DNA of 64,000 bases from Sphaerosporella brunnea (GCA_008704415.1 VXIS01000001.1:310001-374000); one strand, 5' to 3'. Positions 12,260 to 22,010 are shown, numbered from the stretch's first letter. Numbers and translations are program-made. The notes: generated by a model from the letters alone, not told the origin.

Positions 12260-13152
12260 TCTCTCTCCTCGACCTCCTCCTCCGTACATTGATAGCCGTA
12301 CGGTTTTCTCATTGGTTGCAATTTCTTTGATAGCTGCTTTTTTGTTTTTGTGGTAGCAAGTTTTAGGTTTTAGCGGGAATAGGTATTGTCAATTTTTGTT
12401 GTTTGGTTTTATTATATACGCTGGAATATATACTATTGCTGTGCATTCCTGCTCCTCCCCCGCCCTGCGCACTCACAGTTTCCTCGTCCTTCCGCACCTC
12501 ATTAGCGGTGCGGCTAGGGATATCCTCAATCGCCCTCCCTGAAAGAAGCTCAACGTAGCCATAGCAGGTGCTTAGCCGCGCTGCAGATGCAGTACACCAA
12601 CCAAAGGCCGGTGTCCTGTTTCTAAAATGGGACAACGACGTCAAGAAAATCCTCCCGTATGTCAGACTCCTTGCCACCTTGACTGAAACTGCTGCCAGTA
12701 CCTTGAAGCTGGATTGGGTAGAATCCAAAATGGCCACTGCTTAGGCTATTGGCGGGGGTTACATAGGCGTATTTTCGAGCTATGGTTCAACATTTGTTCG
12801 CGGCTGCGTTTGGTGGTGTGGCGTTGTGGCGGCTGTCAGCGCTTGGTAGACTAGGGGCTTAAAAAATTGTGTATCAACGTCACGTGATTCGATCTTTTTC
12901 GGAAAGTGAGTAGATGACTTCTCCTCTGTAGGCCAGGTGTGACAGTATTGTATTGTTACGCTAACGGATGAGTCAAGCCGTTAATTCGCGGCTGGTGATG
13001 TGGCGAGGGGGAGGGGCCAGCATCAGTGGAGCTCTGATCCCTCTGTTTCTCGTTCAAAACATAAAAACAACATGGCTTTCCTTGGGCGCAACGAAGGGAC
13101 GGCGTAACGGGCCAGAAAACTAAGATACAGCAACAACTCTTTGAACACGGCG
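12260..13152. other. Intergenic
   Basis: Includes the 3' region of the microprotein gene. No coding pattern or repeat was recognised. Confidence 0.4.
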
Positions 13153-13911
13153 ATGTCTACAAGGGCAGATGCTCGTCTGCTGCCTTTGAACACGCCGCCG
13201 TCAACTTTTTCCAGCTACAAATCTTTGTCTACAGCTGCAGTGTCCGCAAGGGGGGTCACCGCCAAACCAGGGATAGTCACGCAGGATGTTGCCCTCGCGG
13301 TTTCGGAGACACCATCGCCATTCATGATCAACAACGCTTCGGTCACTATCCCACCATCACTCCCGTGCTTTGCAGTCGAGGAAACCCCAGCACCGGCCGC
13401 GAACGAGATAACCCTGACGATCCCAGAAATGAAAATCACCCTCACAATACCGCGGGGCAGGTCTCTAGCCTGGGTCGTGTCGCGTCTCGCCCAATGGTTC
13501 CACAACCCAACGCGCGGCTACACACTTGGCACCTTTCTGCTGCATACGAAACCACTAACTAGTGAGGCGGTATGGAAGTCAGTTGTTTCAGATGATCGAA
13601 TTACGAAGCTTAAGTTGATCCAGTCCAGCTGGGGATGGGGAGGTGCAGCCTGATGAGGAGACTATCGCCGTCTACGTTGGTTGCTTGGAACGGGGCGTGG
13701 TCTTTTCACGCAAGACTCCGCTGATCTGGGCTGTTTCCCGCGTTGCCGAGTGGTTCTGGCAACCCGGAGACGAGTAAACGCAGCTGGCTTTCCTACCGGA
13801 ACGGGAAAGGCGAGCTGTGAAATTGGAGGACGAGGATGCGTGGCAAGCTGTTGTCGACGATCCGGCGGTCAGGACAATCATATTTCCGGCCAGGTAAAAG
13901 TATCTTTGTAA
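13153..13911 (+). pseudogene. Broken two-module gene, unknown family
   Basis: From ATG 13153 a frame of about 166 codons ends at TGA near 13653. Its last third contains IPRGRSLAWVVSRLAQWF and VWKSVVSDDRITKLKL. Just downstream a second frame (about 13645-13911) contains a related copy: LIWAVSRVAEWFWQPGDE, an in-frame TAA, then AWQAVVDDPAVRTIIF. The two frames differ by one base at a G-run (TGGGGATGGGGAGG). The TAA stands where CAA would restore Gln. The locus therefore looks like one gene with a duplicated module of about 65 residues, broken by one frameshift and one nonsense change. The module is not one I recognise. An alternative is an intact single-module gene ending at 13653, with the second copy as debris. 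Confidence 0.5.
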
Positions 13912-14600
13912 GATTGGGCGGGCACCGGAGGAAGCGGGAATTTTGGGCATACTGTCAATGTTCAACAGGTTCTATCTTCTAGCTAGCTCGCAGTCCAATT
14001 GTTGTTTTCTTCGCTGGAATCCTTCACTTCTCCTTCGGTAGCATTGTCACGCCGTCATGATTCACTATGTGGTTTGGTTCATGATCATCTATGTCTGTAT
14101 ATGTCGGTCTCCGTTTTTTTTTCCCAATCACCAAGGGGTCGTCCGATGCCATTCACTTCGCGCCGAGTGATACCCAGTTCTGGCCGGCAGCCTGAGATGT
14201 TGGCACATCAGGAGAAAGGTTCTGAGTCCGCATGTTGAGATATTTTAAGTATAGTCTGCTACAAGTGACCTTCTTTATTTGTCCGCAGCCTCGTACTATA
14301 TGCCACTTAATGCTTTGTGCCATTGGATCGCAGAGTAAACTTTTGAGGATATCCTGTCAGACAGGATCATGGCAATTGAACAGAAGGGCAGCAACGCCTA
14401 TATTATCGAATGTCGAGCGAGTGAGTCACAGTGCCGCACCCTCACAGTGTCACTTGACCCAGATTCACAAGGACACGCCGATTATGCTTCAATCAACCCC
14501 ACCTCATCCGTACGGACATCAATGTTTGCCTCGCACCTCCGCCGCCCGATAAAAGCTTCAACTCCCATCTTTATCCCCGGCCGTCTCAGTCACATCCACC
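13912..14600. other. Intergenic, promoter of the 14601 gene
   Basis: No gene recognised. A CGATAAAAGC stretch near 14548 and the pyrimidine-rich run before 14601 fit a core promoter and leader. Confidence 0.4.
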
Positions 14601-15921
14601 ATGGGCAAGAGAGCCCCGGCGCCGACTCTGGGGTATTTACCCTTTTGTGCCCTCACCTCCAACAGGCACCGATCGCCAATCCACCACCCTCCCTCGCAGA
14701 CCCGCAACCCCCGCAGGCTTCACCGCGACCATGAAGGCCAAGACCGAGCCCGACAAAACCGCAGGCTTCACCGCGACCATGAAGGCCAAGACCGAGCCCG
14801 ACAAAACCGCAGGCTTCACCGCGACCATGAAGGCCAAGACCGAGCCCGACAAAACCGCATCTCCCGATCTTGCTCGCCCGACAATGAGCAACCCATCCCA
14901 GAGCACACTCGCGCCCACCGCCTCCCGCTTCAACAACCCCGGCGGCGGAAATGGCTCACGCGCAAGGGCGCTGGAAAAGCTATACGCCGAGGCGCGGCGC
15001 ATCGACGAAGCGCGTATCGAGAAGGCAAAGGAGATACCGCAGATGATGGAGCAAGGGAGACTCAGCTTCGAAGAGCTTCAGCGGAAGCACCAGGAAGAAA
15101 CCCGGAAGCGGATGCTCGAAGTCCTTCAGCGGAAGCGCCAGGAAGAAGCCCGGAAGCGGATGCTCGACGAAGCGCGTATCGAGAAGGCAAAGGAGATACC
15201 GCACATGATGGAGCAAGCGAGACTAAGCTTCGAAGAGCTTCAGCGGAAGCACCAGGAAGAAACCCGGAAGCGGATGCTCGAAGAGCTTCAGCGGAAGCGC
15301 CAGGAAGAAACCCGGAAGCTCGACGAAGCGCGTATCGAGAAGGCAAAGGAGATGCCGCAGATGATGGAGCAAGAGAGACTCATCTTCGAAGAGCTTCAGC
15401 GGAAGCACCAGGAAGAAACCCAGAAGCGGCTGCTCGAAGAGGAGCAGAAGAGGCGTAAGAAGCGCGTGCTGGCGCAGCGAGCGCGCCGTGAGGAAGCTAT
15501 GCTGAGGAAGTTGGTGGAGGGGCTCAAGATCCACCAGCGATTGCAGGAGCAGCAGGCAACGATTGTGAACGGCAATGGCCAGCCGGTGGACGTTGAAGGA
15601 GTTGCTCCTGCAGCCGCCGAAGCGACGAGCAAGCAATGCCTTGAATCTCAGGATAAACATCTGCCGACTACGCCAGAGAAAGAAAAGACTACTTCACAGG
15701 GCAAGAAAATGCCTGACGCTGCTCAGAGCAAGATCGTGACCAACGGTTTTGATGATTGGGCATGGAGATTTGGGCTCCCAGTCAGGGTTATACTTACTGC
15801 TGACGGTAAGTCCAGCCTTGCATCCTAAAAGACCGCGATTTAATTTTCAGAGAAATATTAACTGGAAGCAGGCACTTGTAAGATTGACCCCGAGGATGTT
15901 GCAGCTGCGCTTGCGCGTTAG
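14601..15921 (+). CDS. Repetitive coiled-coil protein
   Basis: Function unknown. Three exons are read: 14601-14632, 14700-15805 and 15872-15921, giving 395 residues. The start has an excellent context (CCACC ATG G). The first intron is 67 nt (GTATTT...CTCGCAG) and the second 66 nt, with the branch site TTAAC. Splicing joins MGKRAPAPTLG directly to three perfect copies of AGFTATMKAKTEPDKT. A charged coiled-coil follows, built from three units beginning DEARIEKAKE with repeated QRKHQEETRKRM segments. The C-terminus is less repetitive and contains FDDWAWRFGLPVRVILTADG then DPEDVAAALAR. The repeats are near-identical at DNA level, so copy number probably varies between strains. A first exon could be mis-assigned, because the repeats leave several frames open. 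Confidence 0.7.
14713..14856 (+). repeat. 48-bp coding minisatellite, three copies
   Basis: Perfect tandem copies at 14713-14760, 14761-14808 and 14809-14856, each encoding the same 16 residues. A second set of longer repeats (units starting at 15004, 15166 and 15322; 162 and 156 bp apart) encodes the coiled-coil. All unit lengths are multiples of three. Confidence 0.97.
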
Positions 15922-16421
15922 ACGCTTAAAGCCAGCAAAAATGAATAGTCCAATACTGCAGTACTTTCGAATTGAATCCGTTCACATCGAGCAAGACCGG
16001 GGGCTGAGATTCTACAGACTGACAGCGGTCTACTGATTGTTTGTGAACACGCGGTTTGCGTACAACGTGCAAAACGGTCCCTTTGGCCATTAGGGTCTAC
16101 CTAGCCACCGATTTAGAGCCTAAAACGCCCCGTGCATCCCATTACGACCACAAACGTTATCACCAATCAAATCGATCGAGCGCATGTCTGTGCCACGATA
16201 TGATAGCAAAAAACATGTATTAAAATCACTGTGAATTTTGACCGCGCGAAAACTAAGCTAAAGACGACAATTCCTCCTAATCTGACTCATCCACCTTGTG
16301 AAGGTCCAGCACATTATATGTGCATACATGCCTCGGAGCTAGCTTGAAATACAGCCCGGCTTCGGGAAAGAACGAGTGCTCTTCAGTGAAGCGAATACGG
16401 TGTACATGCTTGAAGTTACCT
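15922..16421. other. Intergenic
   Basis: 3' region of the coiled-coil gene. No gene or repeat recognised. Confidence 0.4.
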
Positions 16422-16487
16422 GTTGTCATATTTGACTGACATATCGTGCGACCAGTTGTCATATTTGACTGACATATCGTGCGACCA
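16422..16487. repeat. 33-bp tandem duplication
   Basis: Two identical head-to-tail copies beginning GTTGTCATATTTGACTGACA, at 16422-16454 and 16455-16487, just upstream of the decayed gene. Confidence 0.97.
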
Positions 16488-16499
16488 GCAACGCCAAAA

Positions 16500-17772
16500 C
16501 TAGCAGACTGGCAGTACCAGCCCGCTGGTGAGAACGATGAAGGCTCTGAATCAGCAGGTGGAGGAGCAGCCAGTGGTCAGCATGGCCAAAGAGGTGAGGA
16601 AAGCCATCGTGGCCCCATCTCCAAGAAGAAGTTGGACACCAAGAATGCTGCTTCTCGCGTGATGTCACAGGGCTGAAGGCGGAGATAGCTGCCACCTCTT
16701 CCACCACCTGCCAAGGACGGCACGGTGGTCACGTTCAAAGACTCCCGACTAGGTTCACGCGAAAAAAAAAACGAAGAGCAACTGTTGGGCTCTACCTCAT
16801 GTTCTATCGAGTAGGTAATGCCGGTAAAGATTCTGAAACTCCATCTTTTCTAACTGAGAAATGGTATATGCAACTGCAACCCCTCCCCCCACCCCCAACC
16901 AAATATTTACACAAGATGTTTGGGCCGGAAACTAACTTGCTCTTCTCTAGCCATCCTCCGCTTTTCCGCGGGACAAGACATCGGGCCGCTGCCTGATACG
17001 CAGCGCAGCTTTATGCCAGCAGTTGGCCCGGCAAACTGCGAATACCTTCACAGACAGAGACGGCTTTCGATGTTATAGACCCTTACATGTCGAGGCCAAG
17101 AAACGTGCTCTACAATGTCCGGCCACTTCCCGTGGACGAAAACGTAAAGATCATCCTGCCAGATCACCAGCGAGCCTTAACAAAGCTCTTTGCATCGGAG
17201 CCAATAAAAGCGTACAGCAGCTTGAGAGCGATCAAAGGGGATGGGAAAGCCTATCCAGGGAATTAATCGAAGTTGGGGGGGGGAGGGTCATTTTGGGTCG
17301 TGCCGGGCTTCATTGCGTTCCAGAAGAATCTAAGCAAATACGGCCTTGTTGTGAGTTTTCTGCCCTTCCCAGCCAACGTCCACGGCTAACGGTCAATAGA
17401 AACGTCCAAAAGCTGCCGGCGGAGACGGTTTCGGTGTCCAACCCCCCTCGGCAGTGCACGCTGAGTACCAAGCTCTGGAGGAGTTTCCGTGGATCTTCTC
17501 AGCTGGATAGACTCGACAAGGACATTACCCAGCTCCAATCCGGGCTTGCGTCAATGCGAGCTGTGCTTCAGCCAACTCTTGCCGCACCGCCCCCGCCGAC
17601 CCACTTCTTCCTGCGGCGCACTCCCGAAACGCACCGATTCCACTGACACCCGCTCGGTGGGTCAGAATTTGACGAATTCGATTCCGAGAGCAACGAGGGC
17701 GATTCTGGTTCTTCGGCCGGCTCTGAAACAGGGAAAAAGAAAAAAAAAAGAAAAAAGAAAAAAGAAATTTGA
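16500..17772 (+). pseudogene. Decayed intron-containing gene, unknown family
   Basis: Coding-like segments lie in different frames along about 1.2 kb. In order: AKDGTVVTFKDSRLGSR (about 16710-16760); ILRFSAGQDIGPLPDTQRSF (16952 on); FDVIDPYMSRPRNVLYNVRP and KIILPDHQRALTKLFASEPI (17066-17210); FWVVPGFIAFQKNLSKYGLV (to 17350); YQALEEFPWIFSAG; QLDRLDKDITQLQSGLASMR; and an acidic tail with SEFDEFDSESNEGD ending in poly-Lys/Arg. A well-formed 49-nt intron (17351-17399, branch GCTAACGG) and another acceptor (CTAACTTG...TAG, 16950) show it once was a spliced gene. It now has at least two frameshifts, an in-frame TAA at about 17263 (CAA in a repaired frame) and a TGA at 17645 (CGA in a repaired frame). 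The protein ended in a nuclear-type basic tail. Family not recognised. Confidence 0.6.
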
Positions 17773-18197
17773 AGATGTGTTTGATTCTCAGAAGAGGAGT
17801 GAGTCGGTTTGCTCAACCGTGTGCAAGTGTGAATGTACATTACATTATATGGAGGCATGCAGCATTGCGGATATGGCCCTAGGAGTTAAGGAAAACCGTT
17901 ATGGCAGCATATGCAGTACCTGAGCTATAAAACACCAAAAATGCGCAAGAAAACAGCATTCACAAGTTTCAAAGCGAAGACTGCGGACGAATAGAACGCC
18001 ACCTTGGACTCGCCGAAGCACGGACAAAATCTGTAATAACCCAAACAGTTCTCGCGGCCACGTGATGGGGGCAACAGCAAGAGCAGGGGGAAATCTTATT
18101 TACACATCGTTTTTCTATATTTTCATCTGGTAGTTTTTTTCCTCCAGCTTTAGCTTGAATGGATATTAATCCCTCAGACTACTACATATCGTACATC
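17773..18197. other. Intergenic
   Basis: Nothing recognised between the decayed gene and tRNA-Arg. Confidence 0.4.
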
Positions 18198-18269
18198 GGT
18201 GGCATGGCGCAATGGCAGCGCATCGGTTTCCGGTACCGGAGGTTGCAGGTTCGAGTCCTGCTGCCATCG
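18198..18269 (+). tRNA. tRNA-Arg(CCG)
   Basis: A 72-nt cloverleaf. The acceptor pair is GGTGGCA/TGCCATC with one G-T. The D-arm is GCGC-AATGGCA-GCGC. The anticodon stem TCGGT/ACCGG encloses the loop TTCCGGT, so the anticodon is CCG, reading CGG. The T-arm is GCAGG-TTCGAGT-CCTGC. No intron. A TTTCTTTTTTT run follows immediately as the Pol III terminator. Confidence 0.95.
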
Positions 18270-18764
18270 TTTCTTTTTTTGGGTTTCTTGGGATTGCCTC
18301 TTTTGAAATAACGACTTGGCGGAGGTGTGATACTTTGGGAATCTGTACTCTGCACCGCAAATGTATGTATGTATGTATGGCTTGACTCTCAACGGCAAGA
18401 CGACTGAGCGAAAACGATCAAGTGTGGATGGCGCATGACATTTCCGGGCTCTTGGTGTTTGAGTCGGCACGTTATGTAAATACCATCCAAAAAGCGATCC
18501 TATCTACAACCCAGTACCGAGCCGCGCCGAGCCTGCTGGTCCAGTAATTTACAGCAAGAAAAGGGAGGCGGTGGTTCCAGTGGGTGTTTGTTGTATGATG
18601 CAAATCACCCAAGCGTCCTGCGAGGATCCGGCTCGAGTGGGCCGGTTCGTTGTGCATCACTCGTAGAGTGTCAACATAAAAGCGATCACTCGAGGAGTGC
18701 TGGCCTATCAAGTCCCGGGATCACGTGAGAATTTTTTTTGGCCGACGCTAGCGCCCCGACCGAC
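18270..18764. other. Intergenic
   Basis: Contains a short (ATGT)n run at about 18360-18378 and a CACGTG motif at 18722. No gene recognised. Confidence 0.4.
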
Positions 18765-18771
18765 TATAAAA
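18765..18771 (+). promoter_or_regulatory. TATA box of the U3 gene
   Basis: TATAAAA about 40 bases before the mapped 5' end of U3, followed by a pyrimidine-rich CCTTCCTTCC tract up to the start. Confidence 0.65.
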
Positions 18772-18807
18772 CGCCCCGTTCCTTCCTTCCTTCCCTTCTT
18801 TCTTCAT

Positions 18808-19096
18808 GTCGACTTTACTTCATAGTAAGAAGCCCCCAAACATTACCACCAAGTTATATCGTAACAAATGCTAACTACCCCCAAGGGATCATTTCTATAG
18901 TAAATCGTCTCATCTGAACTCTTTACAAGAGCCACAGATTAATCTCCAACCTGGTTGATGATCGATATCCTCGCCGCCCAAGAGTGAAGCCTTTTTTGCC
19001 GGTCCTTCGGGACCGGTGGTGATGATCTCGACCTGAGTTTTCGTATACCTTTCGGGGTGGAAACGAGGGTGGGCGGCGATGGAGGTCTGACAGGCT
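18808..19096 (+). ncRNA. U3: U3 small nucleolar RNA with spliceosomal intron
   Basis: Guides early cleavages of the pre-rRNA in the small-subunit processome. The 5' exon GTCGACTTTACTTCATA (18808-18824) matches the yeast U3 5' end. Then come donor GTAAGA, branch site TGCTAAC and acceptor CCCCAAG, making a 61-nt intron (18825-18885). The second exon starts GGATCATTTCTATAG, the U3 box A that pairs with 18S rRNA. Further landmarks in order: GAGCCAC, GGTTGATGA (box C'), CCAAGAGTGAAGCC (box B), GGTGATGATCTCGACC (box C) and GTCTGACA (box D, 19086-19091). The complementary arms TCGCCGCCCA and TGGGCGGCGA close the 3' domain. Spliced length is about 227 nt. The intron lies at nearly the same place as in budding-yeast U3 genes. 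The 3' end is set five to six bases past box D by analogy. A run of 23 T follows at 19098. Confidence 0.96.
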
Positions 19097-19236
19097 CTTT
19101 TTTTTTTTTTTTTTTTTTTTCTTTCGCATTAGGCCGTTGGCGTAGTGCTTAGGAATGAAACATCCTCATGCAGTGGCTATTCTACTGTTATGAACCAAAA
19201 GACTTTATAACACACAACAGAGATAAATCCAACCAC

Positions 19237-19959
19237 CTAAACAATATCCTTGCTCTCAACCACAGTGGAAAACGCATCCGCCATCTCGGCCAACGCAACC
19301 TTGACCAGCGTCTCCGCGTCGGCGCCAGGGATGTGGCGGTCACCAACGCAGTCGCTGGGGACAATAACATCGTATCCCTTCTCGAAGGCAACCCTCACAG
19401 TTCCGCTGATGCACACATGGGCCATGTATCCGACGACGACCAACTTCTTCTTTCCAGTGGCGTTGATGAGTTCCTCCAAGTTCGTTCCTACGGGGATCAT
19501 CCATCCGTCAGCGCCCTCCAAAGATATGCGATATTGGGACAACCCACCGGTGAAACTGATCGGCGCAGGCTTCTTAATCACCTTCTCCCCCTCCTTCGGG
19601 GCCACCCCCTTCCACGGCTCCGCGAGCTCAGTGCCAACGGTAAACACCGGCGCGTCGGGCGACGTGTGGTGGTGGATATGGATGATGTCTCCACCGGCGG
19701 CACGGTAGCGCTCGAGCAGCTGGGCACTAGCTGTAGCCGAAGTCACAAAGTTGTGGATTTGTAGCTTGCCGTGCGCGTATTCGTTCTGGATGTCGACGAG
19801 GAGGAGGACGGAGTCCCTCGTGGTCGCGGTGGAGGGGGGGATGGCGAGGATGGAGCGGAAGGAGGTCATCTTGATTTTGGCTTGAGGCGGTATTATCGAT
19901 GGCACGGGAGGAAAGGAGCTTTTGAGGCCGTGGAAACGCGGGGTAGAAGATGCAGACAT
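19237..19959 (-). CDS. Isochorismatase-family cysteine hydrolase
   Basis: Two exons are read: 19959-19548 and 19487-19237, giving 220 residues. The catalytic triad is visible as Asp56 (LLLVDIQNEY), a Lys at 129-130 and Cys163 (VVGYMAHVCISGTVR). The family hydrolyses vinyl-ether or amide bonds (isochorismate, nicotinamide, N-carbamoyl compounds); the substrate here is unknown. The 60-nt intron (GTGGGT...CCGTAG, branch GCTGACG) has a length divisible by three, so an unspliced reading also stays open. Removing it restores the family motif SFTGTNLEELI. The N-terminus has about 30 extra residues before a second Met (MTSFRSIL); either may start the protein. It has no neighbour that suggests a pathway. 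Confidence 0.9.
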   Translation of the reverse strand: MSASSTPRFHGLKSSFPPVPSIIPPQAKIKMTSFRSILAIPPSTATTRDSVLLLVDIQNEYAHGKLQIHNFVTSATASAQLLERYRAAGGDIIHIHHHTSPDAPVFTVGTELAEPWKGVAPKEGEKVIKKPAPISFTGGLSQYRISLEGADGWMIPVGTNLEELINATGKKKLVVVGYMAHVCISGTVRVAFEKGYDVIVPSDCVGDRHIPGADAETLVKVALAEMADAFSTVVESKDIV

Positions 19960-20492
19960 CCGATGGATTAGTGAGCACCAAGCAGCTAATTAGGTAATTG
20001 GTTCCTGCAGGCTGTGGCGATCGCTGGCTAACGGGGGCGGGGGCGGGCGGCACCGGACATCTTCGGCTTGCTTGCCGCACCACCGCCTTTGCCGCCGTCA
20101 AGTAATAATCTTTGCCGCAAGGCGTTTCTCGGCTTATGCGTAGCGTCTGCCAGCGCGTCTGGTTGGTCAAATATAAAAATATAAAAATACTCCAGGCAGA
20201 TTTGTTAGAAAACGTACTACTTGTACGAGTGAGCGATCATGAGCGTGAGCCCAGGAGTATCCCGTTCTCTGTCCGCAGAAGCCGTAGAAACGGACAATGG
20301 GGGTCATATGGCATTGGGGATGGCGGCTTGATTTCTTCTTTCGGGTACACATCGGTTCTTTCCGCAGCAGTTATCGACTGTGCACATTTGAATGCCTCTC
20401 GACTCGGCTACGGGATAGAACTGAGTCACATAGCGATATCACAAATACTGTAATGTAAACATGGCCCTTTTATTCTTGAAAATTTCAAATCA
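19960..20492. other. Intergenic
   Basis: Promoter of the hydrolase and 3' region of the secreted-precursor gene. No gene recognised. Confidence 0.4.
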
Positions 20493-21008
20493 CTACTTAG
20501 TCTCCTGCGTGCCAGCGCCGCCACCATTCTCAGTGCCAGTGACCGGCGGTCTGGGAGGCCTGGGAACATTTATACTAATCTCAGCGAGCGGCTTCCTATC
20601 CTCGCCAGCACAATCCTCAAAACCGAAATCGAAATCGTCCAAGTCCCGCTTTGCAGGGCCGGCACGCTTCCTGCCGGGGCGCGGCTCGTTCTCGATTCCG
20701 GGGAAGTGGGGCCCAGACGGCCGCGGGATGTTGATGTTGATTTCGCTCAGCGGCTCCCGCTCGTTCCATTCGCAGTCCGGGATGTCGAAATCGAATTCGT
20801 CGAGCCCGCCGCGCTTTACCTGGTGCGGAGGCCGGATCAGGTTTTTATCGACGACCAGGTCGCGACGTTCCGGGCGGGGACGAGTCGGCGAGGGCTCGGT
20901 TACTTCGAGGGGCCGCTCCGCCGGGAGGGCGAGAGCAGCGGTGAGGGATAGAGAGGTGAGGGCGAAGAGGAGGTTGGCGCATTTCATCTTGGGATGACTG
21001 ATTTGCAT
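20493..21008 (-). CDS. Secreted Kex2-type repeat precursor (KEP-like)
   Basis: 171 residues, single exon. A signal peptide is clear after Met8 (MKCANLLFALTSLSLTAALA). A Pro/Arg-rich spacer follows, then two homologous units, each preceded by a dibasic Kex2 site: Lys-Arg at 65-66 before unit 1, and Lys-Arg at 120-121 before unit 2 (with Arg-Lys-Arg at 113-115 in the linker). Unit 1 contains LDEFDFDIPDCEW and REPLSEININIPRP. Unit 2 contains LDDFDFGFEDCAG and RKPLAEISINVPRP. Each unit has one Cys (79 and 133) in the same place. This is the plan of fungal Kex2-processed repeat proteins, which yield secreted peptides, including pheromones, repellents and cyclised RiPPs. No UstY-type (DUF3328) gene is nearby, so a modified RiPP is not indicated. 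The product could be two linear or disulfide-linked peptides. Identity beyond the architecture is unknown. Confidence 0.85.
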   Translation of the reverse strand: MQISHPKMKCANLLFALTSLSLTAALALPAERPLEVTEPSPTRPRPERRDLVVDKNLIRPPHQVKRGGLDEFDFDIPDCEWNEREPLSEININIPRPSGPHFPGIENEPRPGRKRAGPAKRDLDDFDFGFEDCAGEDRKPLAEISINVPRPPRPPVTGTENGGGAGTQETK

Positions 21009-22008
21009 GGGAAAGCCGAGGGGGGATAGCGCGGGTATTTATCTTTGCCCCGCTGCTTGCGAACAGCGGATTGAGTTACTGTGGGAAGTCAAGATCGGGC
21101 GATTCAGTCTTAGATTGCGTAGACGAAAGCATATATGAAGAGACTCCATCGTTTCCCTACGGCGATATTCCGCGCCGGGAAAATGTAAGTTGAGTCTATG
21201 GGATATCGATACGTTTCATGTGGCCAATTCAGGGACCGGCCAGGGTCTTTCCCGCTGTCAGATGCCATGATCTCGCGACTGTTACCCCGCCTTTTTATGC
21301 AGGGACGTCAGTGCTTCCAGAACTGTGCTGAAGGTCTAGACCTTCGAGACATAGATGATGCGATGATGCGAGGTGGGCTCACGATGTGGCGGCTATTGAT
21401 TCGATTCGATTTGCCGCTTTGCGCTGCGGTGAGGGAATGGCGCGGCTTAGCCGCTGGCGGTGGTGCCATGTTCGTGGGGCGGCTCAAGGGAGAGATTATT
21501 GGGCTACTAGGTATACCTTCGGGGCGATGGGCGTCATTGACTGAGATCTAGATCTAGTTGCAGTCGAGCGCAGACCACAGGTGGCGCAGTGTGGCCTGGT
21601 TGTGGCTTGGAATTGACATAACGGGGAGCGATGAAGACACAAGCCTCTGAAGGTTTCTATCCCGATATCTTTGTCAAAGCTAACCCAAAGCTTTTGGGTC
21701 ACACCAAGGGTTGCTTTTTGATCGAAGAAGGAGCGCGTTGGCTTTGTTTACTCCAGTGATGAGTCCGGCTTATGGGTGGCTTTTGATGGAGCGAAGGTTT
21801 AGCCTGCTTTTTTGAGTCTCAAAAGGAACTTAGCGGTGGAAATGTTCCTTTACGAGCGTAATTACCAAGATTATACAGCTTCCTACAGGTACATTTCGAA
21901 ATAAAACCAAAGTAAAACCCTTTCAGGCGAGGAAGCGAGCGACAATCTATGAACATCGAACACAACCACCGGCGGTGTACACGCAAAAGAGGGCGATTGA
22001 AAATAAGG
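21009..22008. other. Intergenic, promoter of the precursor gene
   Basis: A GATAAATACC stretch (minus strand, about 21037-21046) may be the TATA element of the precursor gene. A palindromic CTGAGATCTAGATCTAG lies at about 21541. No gene recognised; the longer frames lack coding character. Confidence 0.4.
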
Positions 22009-22010
22009 TA

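Noticed and set aside
14647..14700. Start of the coiled-coil protein at 14647
   Set aside because: That codon is GTG; the ATG at 14601 with a 67-nt intron gives a good start context and joins the correct frame.
14713..15420. CRISPR-like array
   Set aside because: The repeats are head-to-tail coding minisatellites without unique spacers, in a eukaryotic gene.
17023..17646. 207-codon open frame taken as one protein
   Set aside because: It starts at TTG and crosses the real coding segments in the wrong frame for most of its length; the locus is better read as a decayed spliced gene, although its last 50 codons are part of that relic.
18166..18470. Two minus-strand frames over the tRNA-Arg
   Set aside because: They read through the tRNA gene (for example the QQDSNLQPPVPETDALPLRH segment), a well-known false protein.
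20493..21008. Ustiloxin-type RiPP cluster
   Set aside because: No UstY/DUF3328, tyrosinase or P450 gene is seen within reach; only the precursor architecture is similar.
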